40,525 bases of DNA, from the NCBI GenBank assembly GCA_035541895.1, contig DATKMK010000039.1, positions 1 to 40,525 of the forward strand, given 5' to 3'. Positions 1-8,514 of the stretch are shown one piece after another (positions within the stretch are counted from its first letter, which is position 1; every line of letters begins with the position of its first letter). A model generated the notes under the pieces. The model was not told the DNA's origin. It made no database searches and saw nothing but the letters and a program-made list of their open reading frames with translations. The position numbers and the translations under genes were made by a program. This stretch comes from DATKMK01 sp035541895 (GTDB taxonomy: Bacteria; Desulfobacterota; Binatia; HRBIN30; JACQVA1).

Positions 1-57
1 ACAGAAATCATGCAGCTCGTAGTACAATTCGATGTCACCGACGCGTTCCGTGGGCAT
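1..57 (-). CDS. Alpha/beta hydrolase, N-terminal fragment (runs off the window)
   Basis: Only the first 19 codons are inside the window, read on the minus strand from an ATG at 57. The peptide begins MPTERVGDIELYYELHDF. The pattern of a short Met-Pro-Thr lead, then 'DIELYYE', is how many alpha/beta-fold hydrolases begin (first two beta strands). A GGAGG sequence lies 6 nt upstream of the ATG, which supports the start. It is divergent from the thiolase-like gene at 235, with about 180 nt between them for promoters. The catalytic triad lies outside the window, so substrate and even family membership rest on the first strand only. Confidence 0.5.
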   Translation of the reverse strand, partial: MPTERVGDIELYYELHDFC

Positions 58-234
58 GTTCGGCCTCCAAAGTCGGCGGATGACACCACAGGGTGTTGAG
101 AGGGTCAATCGCCGGAGCCAGATGGCTGATGGCATATGGCCGATCGGCACCAGGGCGTTGAGGTCCGGCCATCAGTGTCCTCATCTCGATTTACCTATCT
201 CAATGCTGTATGCGCGCGCTGCGAGGATGACGAC

Positions 235-1401
235 ATGAGTCTTCGGAGCAAAACCGCAATCGCCGGCCTCGGCATCACCAAGCAAGGCAGGGTGTACGAT
301 CACAACCACGTCGGCTTTGCGATCGAGGCGATTCGACTCGCGCTCGACGACGCGGGGTTGACTCGCGCGGATCTCGACGGCGTGTTGCTCAATCCCGGAC
401 TGACGTGGGCCGACGGTGGGATGGGGGCATTCCAACTGCAGCAAGCGATGGGGCTGCACAACTTGCAGCTCGCGCACACGATGAACGCGGGCGGCGCAAC
501 GGCGGGCGCGATGATCATGCAAGCCGCCGAAGCCATCGCCGCCGGCCTGGCCAACACCGTCGCGTGCGTGTTCTCCGACGCGCCGCTCAAACCGCCGGCG
601 CCCAAGCCGGACAAGTCCAGCGGCTCGGCGGCCGCATATGCCTTCGGTCGCGGCCTCGATGCGGCGTACGGCCAATTCGGCGTCAACGCGATGTACGCGA
701 TGGTGGCGCAGCGCCACATGCATCTGTACGGCACCACCAATGATCATCTCGGCGCCATCGCCGTCGCCGAGCGCCAGTGGGCAAACAAGAATCCGCAAGC
801 GCAGTTCTACGACACGCCGATGACCCTCGACGATTATCACCGCTCGCGTTGGGTCGTTGAGCCGTTCCATCTCTATGACTGCTGCTTGGTGTCGAACGGC
901 GGCCTCGCGGTGATCGTGACCTCGGCCGACCGCGCGCGCGATCTGAAGAAGCCGCCGGTGTACCTCCGCGGCATGGGGCAGGGCCATCCCGGCGGCGATC
1001 CCTCGGAGACCCTGACGTCGGGTGCGCCGCTCGCGAAGCAGCACGCGTTCGCGATGGCGGATATCGCGCTCGACGATATCGACGTCGTCGAGCTGTACGA
1101 CTGCTACACCTTTACGGTGCTCGTCACGCTCGAAGATTACGGCTTCTGCAAGAAGGGCGAAGGCGGTCCGTTCGTTGCCGACGGCAAGATCGCGCCCGGC
1201 GGATCGCTGCCGCTCAACACCGGCGGCGGTCAGCTCTCATCCTTCTACATGTGGGGTATGACGCCGGTGTCCGAAGGCGTGATGCAAATCCGCGGCGACG
1301 GCGGCGCGCGCCAAATCCCCGATGCCAAAGTCGCCCTCGTCAGCGGCAACGGTGGAATCCTCTCGACGCACTCGACCCTGATCCTGGCGAACCAGCCCTA
1401 A
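235..1401 (+). CDS. Thiolase-fold protein, SCP2/Ltp2-like, lacking the catalytic Cys and His
   Basis: A 388-residue protein of the lipid-transfer/SCP2 thiolase group. The start ATG is preceded by GAGGATGA; an in-frame ATG at 136 would add an unrelated 33-residue lead. The expected nucleophile loop reads NAGGAT (84-89) with no Cys. The usual Gly-His-Pro loop reads SSFYMWG (335-341), and the C-terminal glycine loop reads GNGG (371-374) without the second Cys. ELYDCYTF (286-293) is typical of the subgroup. A canonical thiolase reaction is therefore unlikely. Known relatives that lost these residues, such as Ltp2 of steroid side-chain degradation, are retro-aldolases that need a DUF35 partner, and a DUF35 gene follows after 37 nt. 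Retro-aldolase or acyl-CoA carbon-carbon lyase activity is inference. Confidence 0.8.
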   Translation: MSLRSKTAIAGLGITKQGRVYDHNHVGFAIEAIRLALDDAGLTRADLDGVLLNPGLTWADGGMGAFQLQQAMGLHNLQLAHTMNAGGATAGAMIMQAAEAIAAGLANTVACVFSDAPLKPPAPKPDKSSGSAAAYAFGRGLDAAYGQFGVNAMYAMVAQRHMHLYGTTNDHLGAIAVAERQWANKNPQAQFYDTPMTLDDYHRSRWVVEPFHLYDCCLVSNGGLAVIVTSADRARDLKKPPVYLRGMGQGHPGGDPSETLTSGAPLAKQHAFAMADIALDDIDVVELYDCYTFTVLVTLEDYGFCKKGEGGPFVADGKIAPGGSLPLNTGGGQLSSFYMWGMTPVSEGVMQIRGDGGARQIPDAKVALVSGNGGILSTHSTLILANQP

Positions 1402-1438
1402 CCACAGACCAAGAACCAGCAACCAAAGATCACCCATC

Positions 1439-1864
1439 ATGTCAGACTACAAGAAACCGATTCCGAGTATCACCCCCGAGATGCGGCCGTTCTTCGAAGC
1501 CGCGAAACGACACGAGTTGGTCATTCAGCGCTGCGACGGTTGCGGTACGCATCGCTTCCCGGCGCGTGAAATGTGCCCGCACTGTCTGTCGTCGAAGTCC
1601 AGTTGGGTGAAGGCTTCGGGCAAAGGCGACGTGTTCAGCTTCAACGTGATGCACCAGGTGTATCATCCCGGCTTCGCCGGCGAAGTGCCGTACGCCGTCG
1701 TGTCGGTGAAACTCGCCGAAGGCGCGAAGATGACCACCAACCTCGTCGGCGTGAAGCCGCATGACATCAGGATCGGCATGCCGGTCGAGGTGGTCTTTGA
1801 GGATATCACCGAGGAGATCACCCTGCCGAAGTTCAGACCAACTCGCGAGTCCAAGCTGACCTGA
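1439..1864 (+). CDS. DUF35 zinc-ribbon/OB-fold protein, partner of the thiolase-like protein
   Basis: A 141-residue protein with an N-terminal helix, a rubredoxin-like zinc ribbon (Cys32, Cys35, Cys46, Cys49) and a C-terminal OB-fold (about 60-135). This is the standard DUF35 architecture. Such proteins form complexes with thiolase-fold enzymes and help bind the acyl-CoA; ChsH2 with Ltp2 and BbsA with BbsB are characterised pairs. The gene lies 37 nt downstream of the thiolase-like gene on the same strand, so the two probably form one operon and one complex. Its stop is 10 nt from the stop of the convergent 12-heme cytochrome gene. The metal site is complete. Substrate is unknown. Confidence 0.85.
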   Translation: MSDYKKPIPSITPEMRPFFEAAKRHELVIQRCDGCGTHRFPAREMCPHCLSSKSSWVKASGKGDVFSFNVMHQVYHPGFAGEVPYAVVSVKLAEGAKMTTNLVGVKPHDIRIGMPVEVVFEDITEEITLPKFRPTRESKLT

Positions 1865-1873
1865 TCGCGGGGC

Positions 1874-3634
1874 TCAGCGCGCGGCCCCTCGCTTCACCTT
1901 CGACGCGGCCGCAGCCGCGGACATCGGGGTGATGGGATAGGGCGTCGCGTTGTGATCCTTGCCGTGACAGGTCAGGGAGCACTTGCCCGCTCCTATCCCG
2001 ATCTCCACATAGTCGAGTTGACCCGAACTCGACGGAGTGACCACCGTCTTCCCGGTGAGATCGCGGCTCATGAAGTTGATCAGGTGCCCGTTCTTCCGCG
2101 AGCCGTGGGCGTCGTGACAGACGGCGCAACTGGCGCCGACCTGGCTGCCGACGTGCAACTGGTGCGGGAAGCCGTTGCTGCGGTTGAGCAGCGTGTTGCG
2201 ATCGTGGCAGCCGTAGCACAAGGCGTAGAGCTGGTAGGATTCGGCGCCCATGGCGGCGTCCAGTCGATATTCTGCCGCCAGAATCGGGCGGTAGTTGGAG
2301 CCGTGTGGGCCGCGTGGTGCGCTGCTGCCGGCGAGAGCGGCGGCATCGTTGTTGTGGCAGGCGGTGCACGGCGTGCGGCTGGCCGGCGTGAGGGGTGCGA
2401 TCAAGCCGAGAATGTTGGGATTGCGGCCGACATCCGCGACCGGATGAAACGACGGATTCTGCGGGTCGATGGCGAGCCGCACGTTGGTCACGTTGTCGCT
2501 GCGATAGACGATCGGTGTACGATCTTCGCTGACGCCGTGGCACTTCAAGCAGACCTCGTATTCGAAACTGGCTTCGCGCACGAAGCTGCCGCTGATGGTG
2601 ATGCCGGAGACGCCCGTGAGGGGCCCGGCAATCTGTGCACCCGCCGCGCTCGGTCGCGTTTGATGGGCGTTGTGGCAGTCGACGCATTCAACGTGTCGAG
2701 GCATGGTGTTGGGGTTCTCGGTCGGATCGTGAACGTCGGTGTACATATCGACGCGGTGGGCGCTGTATTTCAGCGATTCGCGCCGGAGATCCTTGGCTGC
2801 GACGCGCCCATCGTGACAGTCGAGGCAAACGCCCTCTTCGGTGGTCGCGGTGAGCAGCCGCCGCGGGTGCGGCGCTGCGTGCGAGCGGTGACAGCTCGAA
2901 CATCCATTTTGGCCGACCGTGCTGTAGCCCAATCCGGGCAGCGCGTTGGCCGCGCGCGCGGTCGCCGACGACGTGGCGTGCGCCGATTCTTGCCAGCGCG
3001 GCAGCTTGTGGCACACCACGCACAGACCCGAGTATGAGGGGTCGGCGACGAGAAACTTCTGATAGCGATCGCCGTGCGCGTTGTGACAGGAGGTGCACTG
3101 CACTTGATGACTCTCGTCGAGCTTGACGGCACCGGTCAGCATCGCGGGATTGGCGAGATCGCGCCGGCGGGTGGCGAGGAGCTGATCGTAGACGAACGAA
3201 ATCGGGTGATCGTCGGAGAGATCCGTACCCAACACGCTGGCGCCCGTGAGTTTGCCGAGCGACGGGTCGCCCTGACGCTTCGTCGCGCCCAACGCCATGA
3301 CGCCGTCGTGACACGACAGGCAGAGTCGCGAGCTGCCGGTCGGTTGCTGCATGTGCGCCTCGGTGGTGCTGCTCTCGTAGAGCTTGTAAGTGACGGGCTC
3401 CAATTCACGGTTCCACAAGCCCCGGACACCGGCGGCGCTGTGCGGCGTGTGACAGAACGCGCATAAGTCGCTGTCGCCGCTCAGCGGGACGGTCGCGACA
3501 CTTCCGCCGCGGGCTTGGCGGCGGCCGAGTCCTCCCGCGCTCAGGTTGTGCGCGGTCTCTCGCAATCCTGCATGTCCGACGCTGGCCGCGACCAGCAGAA
3601 GCCCGAGCACCCCCGACGCGGCAGACGATTTCAC
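1874..3634 (-). CDS. Exported 12-heme cytochrome c with OmcE-like N-terminal domain
   Basis: A 586-residue secreted cytochrome. The start is a GTG whose GTGA overlaps the stop of the upstream NHL gene by 4 nt. A signal peptide ends at about residue 22. There are eleven CxxCH motifs plus a last CxxxCH (CSLTCH). Residues 23-210 hold hemes 1-4 with the order AHNLS, CAFCHTPH, GLWNR, CLSCHDG, SDDHP, CTSCHNAH, CVVCH. That matches the layout of OmcE-type filament cytochromes and of the two tetrahemes at 8515-9887. The remaining eight-heme part resembles the C-terminal half of the decaheme at 11287, including PRGPHGS and the terminal CxxxCH. It is the last gene of the block. Likely an outer-surface electron carrier or terminal reductase; exact location is inferred. 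Confidence 0.88.
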   Translation of the reverse strand: MKSSAASGVLGLLLVAASVGHAGLRETAHNLSAGGLGRRQARGGSVATVPLSGDSDLCAFCHTPHSAAGVRGLWNRELEPVTYKLYESSTTEAHMQQPTGSSRLCLSCHDGVMALGATKRQGDPSLGKLTGASVLGTDLSDDHPISFVYDQLLATRRRDLANPAMLTGAVKLDESHQVQCTSCHNAHGDRYQKFLVADPSYSGLCVVCHKLPRWQESAHATSSATARAANALPGLGYSTVGQNGCSSCHRSHAAPHPRRLLTATTEEGVCLDCHDGRVAAKDLRRESLKYSAHRVDMYTDVHDPTENPNTMPRHVECVDCHNAHQTRPSAAGAQIAGPLTGVSGITISGSFVREASFEYEVCLKCHGVSEDRTPIVYRSDNVTNVRLAIDPQNPSFHPVADVGRNPNILGLIAPLTPASRTPCTACHNNDAAALAGSSAPRGPHGSNYRPILAAEYRLDAAMGAESYQLYALCYGCHDRNTLLNRSNGFPHQLHVGSQVGASCAVCHDAHGSRKNGHLINFMSRDLTGKTVVTPSSSGQLDYVEIGIGAGKCSLTCHGKDHNATPYPITPMSAAAAASKVKRGAAR

Positions 3635-4689
3635 GATCCACCTCCGAGAAAGCGGAAGACTTGCACGCGGCGATTGTAGGAGTCGGCGACGAAGATCCGA
3701 TCGTGATCGACGGCGAGGCCCGACGGGAGCCAGAAGTGGCCGGGCTCACGCCCTTGCCCGCCGAACACCATCAGGTAGCGTCCGTCGCGGCCAAAGAGTT
3801 GGACCGCGTCGAACAAGGCATCGACGAGATAGAGGTGTCCATCGCGATCGACGCCGATACCTTTGGGCCGCGCCAACTGCCCCGAGCTATCGCCCTGATC
3901 GCCGAACGCGCCCGTCGGGGTTCCGTTCGGGTCGAAGATCTGCACGCGGAAGTTGAGGGAGTCGGTGACGTACAAGTTTCCGGCATCGTCGACCGCCACC
4001 CATGTCGGGTAGTTGAACTCGCCCGCATCAATCCCGCGATTGCCGATCCGCAGGATGACGTTGCCTTGCGGGTCGAACCCCAGCACGCGATGCGCGCCGA
4101 CATCGGCCACGTACAAACGAGCGCGCGACGAATCTGCGGCCACGCCCGCCGGACGCGAGCCGGATTCCAACTCCCAACTGGCTTCACAGTCGCCCGCGGA
4201 ATCGAACACGTCGATGCGTGCGCGCGCGGAGTCCGAGACATAGATACGATCGGCGAGCATCGCGACGCCGACGGGTTCACCGAGCGCGACCGCGCGACAG
4301 GCCGCCAACACTACAGCACGGTGACGCGAAAGATCGTACACGTGCACCACGCCGGCGCCGGGGTCGGCGACCGCAATGCGCTCACTCGAAACCGCGATGC
4401 CTGTCGGTCGCACCATCTGCACGTCGGCGCCGCCGGTAATGAGATTGGCCAGACGCGTCCAGATCGACCGCTCAATGCCAAGCTCCGATGCGCCGCTGAA
4501 GACCGACACCAACTCGATGCGCGCCTGCTCCGGCGGCTCGGGCCACACGATGCGGGGCACGTTGTCGGCCTTCGGACCGCCACGCCCCCAGCTACATCCT
4601 GCCAGCAGATACAGCGCCGCCACCATCGCGATGCGCCGACACCGGCGGCGGTCACTCGCGGTGGGTCTCGGGCGTCGCGCGTGGGCCAC
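3631..4689 (-). CDS. NHL-repeat (six-bladed beta-propeller) lipoprotein
   Basis: A 352-residue protein, started here at a GTG one base after the stop of the upstream beta-barrel gene. An ATG at 4626 is the alternative. The N-terminus is Arg-rich, then hydrophobic, ending in the lipobox LLAGC, so it should be lipid-anchored. After a short WPEPPEQARIEL segment come repeated strands of the form 'GVAVD..GNLYVTDS.N.RVQ.FD', about six NHL blades. Such propellers are scaffolds for protein-protein contacts, and similar genes lie in Geobacter cytochrome-filament clusters. The WPxPPxxxRI lead is shared with the NHL lipoprotein at 9974, so the two are paralogs. Proposed role: envelope scaffold for the cytochrome conduit (inference). 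Confidence 0.85.
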   Translation of the reverse strand: MAHARRPRPTASDRRRCRRIAMVAALYLLAGCSWGRGGPKADNVPRIVWPEPPEQARIELVSVFSGASELGIERSIWTRLANLITGGADVQMVRPTGIAVSSERIAVADPGAGVVHVYDLSRHRAVVLAACRAVALGEPVGVAMLADRIYVSDSARARIDVFDSAGDCEASWELESGSRPAGVAADSSRARLYVADVGAHRVLGFDPQGNVILRIGNRGIDAGEFNYPTWVAVDDAGNLYVTDSLNFRVQIFDPNGTPTGAFGDQGDSSGQLARPKGIGVDRDGHLYLVDALFDAVQLFGRDGRYLMVFGGQGREPGHFWLPSGLAVDHDRIFVADSYNRRVQVFRFLGGGS

Positions 4690-4690
4690 G

Positions 4691-6709
4691 TTAGAAGAGG
4701 TGTCGAACGATCCGCAGTTCACCACGAAAGTCATCCAATCGTCCCCGATAGTCTGTCCATGTGAAACTCGGCGAGATGTCCAGATTCTGATACGTCCAGT
4801 GCGCGCGGATGCCGGACTCGACGATTTCATCGCTGGCGACGTCGGTTTCCTGAAAGACACGATAGCCGGCGAACGCCGAGATGGTGATCCCAGGCGGAAC
4901 GAACCAGTCGAGCGTGCTGCGCACCAAGTACGAGTTGGCGGTGCGCGACTCGCTGGGATAGTGGGTGAGGTATTCGTCGCCGCTGATCTGCGCGATCAGT
5001 TCGGGGCGCGGCTGGTACATCAGCGATTGGGCGAAGCGCCAGGTGCGAGAATCGACGACCGTCGAGTTGACGATCTCGTACGCGACCGACCCGAGCGCCC
5101 GCAGGTTGTTCCATTGCTGCCGCAGATCGAGTTTGAGCCGATCGATGTTTTGGTTGATCAGGAATTGCGGCGACGCTTCGCCCGCGAGCCGCGACTGATC
5201 GCTGAGCGCATGCTCGTACCACGCGGCGACCCAATCGAAATCGGCGCCGGTCCGAATGTTCCATGTGGTCGTCGCATACTTGATGCTCGGATCGATGTTG
5301 TAGGTGTAGCTGACTTCCAACGGATCGTTGGGTCGGATGACCGGACTCCCCGGCAGCGGAATGATCTTGGTGAGGCTTCCCTCTTGGCTGAGCACGTAGT
5401 CCACGTCAAGCTCGGTTGGCAGCCGCGATCCGCCGCGTACGTCCACCATGACAATCGATTCGTTCACGACGAACGAATTGTTGAGCGTGAACCCCGCGCC
5501 CGCCCCGAACACCGGAGGCGCGGTGTGCGGCTCGTCGACGACGTTGATTTCGGACGACGTGAAGTTGTTGTCGTCGATGTGATAGCCGACCGACGTGTCG
5601 ACGAACAGCTGTCCGTGCCACGGCAACGACCGGCGGTACGCAACGCCGCCTTGTCCGCCGTAAATGTCGCGATCGCCGGTAGGAAAGCTCTGTACCGCGC
5701 CGTCGATGTAGAGCGTCGTCGTGAGCTGGCGATACGGCTGATGCACGACGCCGAGGTTCCCGCCGTTCGTGGTTGTGACGCCCGCCCCTTCCGAATCGCT
5801 CTGCGAGAAACTGTAACGGCAGTCCGTCGCCAGATTGCTCTGGTGATCGATGTGTAATCCTTCATCCACTGACAGAAAGGTACCGGGGCCACTGCCCGTG
5901 CGGACAAAGTAGTAGGCGACCGAGTCGAGCCGCCGGTTGAGGGTTGGTCCGAAATCGATACTGTGCAGCGCGCGGACGGTGTGACTGTTGAAGACGTCCG
6001 TGGGATTGAGCGGATCGCTGACGTCGTTGAACTCGTAGCGCAGGTCGACGTCCGAGGTCTCGCCGCCCTTATGTGTGTGGTAGCGCACGATATTGCGACT
6101 CTCGTCGCGCTTGAAGGGGCTGCCGAAGACCGAGGAGTCTTCGTTGAGGAATTCTTGGTGGACATCCAGCAGCGAGCTGAAGTTGAAGATCCCGTAGTTC
6201 TCCAAGAAGCTGCCCTCACGGAATTCGAGGACGCCGCCGCGACTCTCGAAGGAGGTATTCGATTCGCCGCCGAATCCTTGGGTCAGTCGATTCTGGCTGC
6301 GATTGGCGAATGCGCTGAGCACGTACGGCTGATCCGACAGGAAGAGACCGTCGAAGGCGTAATCGTAGAGCGTCCCGTCACCGACGCGAAGCGGCGCTTG
6401 ATTCGCCGCCAAATTGTCCTCTTGCGACAGACCGAATGAGCCCCCGAGATCGAGCGTCAAAAACCGGGGATCGATGAGGAATGCGCCGAGATTGCGCAGT
6501 CCGAGCCGCTCTTGGAAGAGGATGGTCTCGTACTTGGTCTGTGCGCGCTTGTCGTCCTGATTCTCCCAGTCCAAGAAGAAGGTTCCTTCACCCTGCCAGC
6601 GTCCCAGACCCCATTGAACTTGCGCGCGGGCCGTAGGAGCGATGCCGACTGTACACGCCATGATCACCCAAGCGAGAACCGTTCGCCGCGACGCCCTACG
6701 GTGGATCAT
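4691..6709 (-). CDS. Outer-membrane beta-barrel protein, putative cytochrome conduit porin
   Basis: A 672-residue protein with a signal peptide (cleavage after ARA-Q near residue 29). The rest is dominated by alternating polar/hydrophobic strands rich in Tyr, Trp, Ser and Asp, and it ends in HLF. A C-terminal Phe on such a strand is the usual BAM recognition signal for outer-membrane barrels. There is no haem motif. Size and position between a nine-heme lipoprotein and an NHL lipoprotein suit the porin of a porin-cytochrome conduit. That role is inferred from context, because MtrB-like proteins diverge strongly in sequence. The stop is followed after one base by the start of the next gene, so the two are translationally linked. 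A non-conducting porin or secretion barrel for the tetrahemes is the main alternative. Confidence 0.75.
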   Translation of the reverse strand: MIHRRASRRTVLAWVIMACTVGIAPTARAQVQWGLGRWQGEGTFFLDWENQDDKRAQTKYETILFQERLGLRNLGAFLIDPRFLTLDLGGSFGLSQEDNLAANQAPLRVGDGTLYDYAFDGLFLSDQPYVLSAFANRSQNRLTQGFGGESNTSFESRGGVLEFREGSFLENYGIFNFSSLLDVHQEFLNEDSSVFGSPFKRDESRNIVRYHTHKGGETSDVDLRYEFNDVSDPLNPTDVFNSHTVRALHSIDFGPTLNRRLDSVAYYFVRTGSGPGTFLSVDEGLHIDHQSNLATDCRYSFSQSDSEGAGVTTTNGGNLGVVHQPYRQLTTTLYIDGAVQSFPTGDRDIYGGQGGVAYRRSLPWHGQLFVDTSVGYHIDDNNFTSSEINVVDEPHTAPPVFGAGAGFTLNNSFVVNESIVMVDVRGGSRLPTELDVDYVLSQEGSLTKIIPLPGSPVIRPNDPLEVSYTYNIDPSIKYATTTWNIRTGADFDWVAAWYEHALSDQSRLAGEASPQFLINQNIDRLKLDLRQQWNNLRALGSVAYEIVNSTVVDSRTWRFAQSLMYQPRPELIAQISGDEYLTHYPSESRTANSYLVRSTLDWFVPPGITISAFAGYRVFQETDVASDEIVESGIRAHWTYQNLDISPSFTWTDYRGRLDDFRGELRIVRHLF

Positions 6710-6758
6710 AAGCCATCGCGCCCGGTACGCGATGCGCGCGAAACATGGACGGGCGGCA

Positions 6759-8033
6759 TCACTTCGCGTCTCCGAGCGCCGCGTGGCAGCGCTGACATTG
6801 CGCGATCAAATCTGAAGCCACCTTGCCGTGGCAGGTCGCGCAATACGTCCCACCGGCGAGGTCCGCCATCGTCATCTTGGTTGAGCCGGCCGCCGTGTCG
6901 AAGAACGTGGTGTGGCAGTTTGCGCATTCCAAGTAGCGATGGGTTTTGTGAGAGAATACGGTTCTGGTCGACGACGGAGAGTCGGCAGCGATCGTCACGT
7001 CGAGATCGAGCACCGCCTCGTGTTGGTGCGTCTTCTCCAACCCCGGATGGCAGCGTTGACATGCGGTCGTGATGCCGAACGCCACCGACCCGTGGCAGGC
7101 GCCGCAGTAGCGGCGCGAGTGCCAGTCGGCGGTGGCCGGCCCCGCCGCGCGCGCATCGGCCGCGAACGGACGCGGATGGCAGTTGGCGCAGGCCAGCCAC
7201 TGCGTATGAGCGCGATGGGAGAAAACCGACTTGACCGACGGCTGCGCCTTCGAGGTCAGCTCGACATCAAGATCCAGAATCGGCCGTTCGACCGACTTTG
7301 CGCGCGGTCCGACGCCGGGGGCGATGATCTTTTCTGCGACCGCGCGTTGCCAGTCCACACGGCCGTCCGAGTCAGTTGGAAAGTTGCGCAAGTGGCACAG
7401 CGGGCATCCGGTGGCGACGTCGAACGCGACCGTGCTGTGGCAAGCCCCGCACAATCGTTCGCCGTGCGCGTCCGCGGACCCCATCGGCGTTGTGTTGTGA
7501 GTGGTCTCGAAGAGGCGTGGGTGGCAGTTGGAACACGCCAACCACTCTCCGTGTTTCTGATGTGAGAAGACGACTGTGAAGGCGGGGTCGGATTTCCCGA
7601 CGAGTTCAACGTCGAGCGCGAGCACATCGGCTTCGGGCGCGTCGCGTGCGATGCCGGGCTGCGGCGCGATCACCCTTTCTTCCAGCGCCGCCACCCAGTC
7701 TGGATTGCCGACGTGGTTCTTGGGCAGCAGGCGCATCACGTCCTCCCAAGTTTTGAGCAGAGCCGCCCCGTTGCCGTTGGCGGCGGGGGTGACTGTCGGC
7801 ATCGGTGTCGGCGTTGCGTGCGCCGGGTGACGCGGGCGCCGCACCACCGGCATTGCGCCGGGATCTTCTCCGGACGATGGAACATCCTCGAAGAGCAACA
7901 CCAGCACTCGCTGGCGCGCTTCCGAGCTGCAGCCCACCGTGGTCACTGCAGCGATCGCGATGACGGCCAGCAACGCAGATGCCCAGTTCGAGGCAACCGC
8001 GTCGCGCGCACGGAAGCGCCATCGAACGGACAT
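6759..8033 (-). CDS. Nine-heme c-type cytochrome lipoprotein with three c7-like triheme repeats
   Basis: A 424-residue protein starting at an ATG; a GTG 9 nt upstream is also possible. A hydrophobic stretch ends at TTVGC (Cys35), a weak lipobox, so lipid attachment is probable rather than certain. Low-complexity Thr/Pro sequence follows. Three repeats come next, each with the order VFSH...H...C.NCH, C..CH, C..CH: first CSNCH/CGACH/CPLCH, second CANCH/CGACH/CQRCH, third CANCH/CATCH/CQRCH. This is the compact triheme c7/c3-type unit repeated three times. The single-unit homolog is the next gene upstream (8104). It sits directly before the beta-barrel gene, so it could be the cytochrome that enters the barrel or delivers electrons to it. 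Confidence 0.88.
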   Translation of the reverse strand: MSVRWRFRARDAVASNWASALLAVIAIAAVTTVGCSSEARQRVLVLLFEDVPSSGEDPGAMPVVRRPRHPAHATPTPMPTVTPAANGNGAALLKTWEDVMRLLPKNHVGNPDWVAALEERVIAPQPGIARDAPEADVLALDVELVGKSDPAFTVVFSHQKHGEWLACSNCHPRLFETTHNTTPMGSADAHGERLCGACHSTVAFDVATGCPLCHLRNFPTDSDGRVDWQRAVAEKIIAPGVGPRAKSVERPILDLDVELTSKAQPSVKSVFSHRAHTQWLACANCHPRPFAADARAAGPATADWHSRRYCGACHGSVAFGITTACQRCHPGLEKTHQHEAVLDLDVTIAADSPSSTRTVFSHKTHRYLECANCHTTFFDTAAGSTKMTMADLAGGTYCATCHGKVASDLIAQCQRCHAALGDAK

Positions 8034-8103
8034 CGAGGTCACCGCCCGCTGTCGACGAGTCGTGAGGAATCAGATGCAAGCCGCCGACGTCGCGGGTCGC
8101 TGA

Positions 8104-8430
8104 TCATGGTCCGACGTGGCAGCGCTGACAGGTGTCGAGGCCGAACGCGACGGCGCCGTTGTGACACGCACCGCACGACTGTCCCTTGGCCATCGCCGCC
8201 ATGGTTGGATTCGCGCCGCGCTGCATCGGAAAGAGATCATCGTGGCAGGCGTAGCACTTGTACTTGATGCGATGGACCCAGTGCGGGAAATAGGCGGCCG
8301 CAATGTGATCGTCCGCACTGCCGTGCCGATAGAAGATGTCGCCGAGCGTACTCGCCCGCACGCACGATTCGCCGGTGAGCAACCAGAGCAGACCGGCCGC
8401 TACGAATCCGATCGATACACGACGAGCCAT
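8104..8430 (-). CDS. Triheme c7-like cytochrome c
   Basis: A 108-residue protein with a signal peptide over about residues 1-26 and three haem motifs: CYACH, CGACH and CQRCH. The spacing, the MAAMAKG segment between hemes 1 and 2, and the 'GAVAFGLDTC' run before heme 3 match one repeat unit of the nine-heme protein encoded just downstream. The start ATG at 8430 puts the signal peptide at the N-terminus; the reading frame stays open further upstream, but without a signal. It is expected to be a soluble periplasmic electron shuttle, as c7 cytochromes are in Geobacter. It lies between the tetraheme pair and the nine-heme gene, all on the same strand. Confidence 0.87.
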   Translation of the reverse strand: MARRVSIGFVAAGLLWLLTGESCVRASTLGDIFYRHGSADDHIAAAYFPHWVHRIKYKCYACHDDLFPMQRGANPTMAAMAKGQSCGACHNGAVAFGLDTCQRCHVGP

Positions 8431-8514
8431 CGCACTATCTCGTGGACCGCACCTCGCGCCGAAAAAAACACGGGACGGATGCCCGGCTTCTTCGGCGCGG
8501 CGTGCGAGCACATG

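Noticed and set aside
4376..5857. Plus-strand 493-codon frame across the NHL and beta-barrel genes
   Set aside because: It spans the boundary of two well-supported minus-strand genes and contains no recognisable domain.
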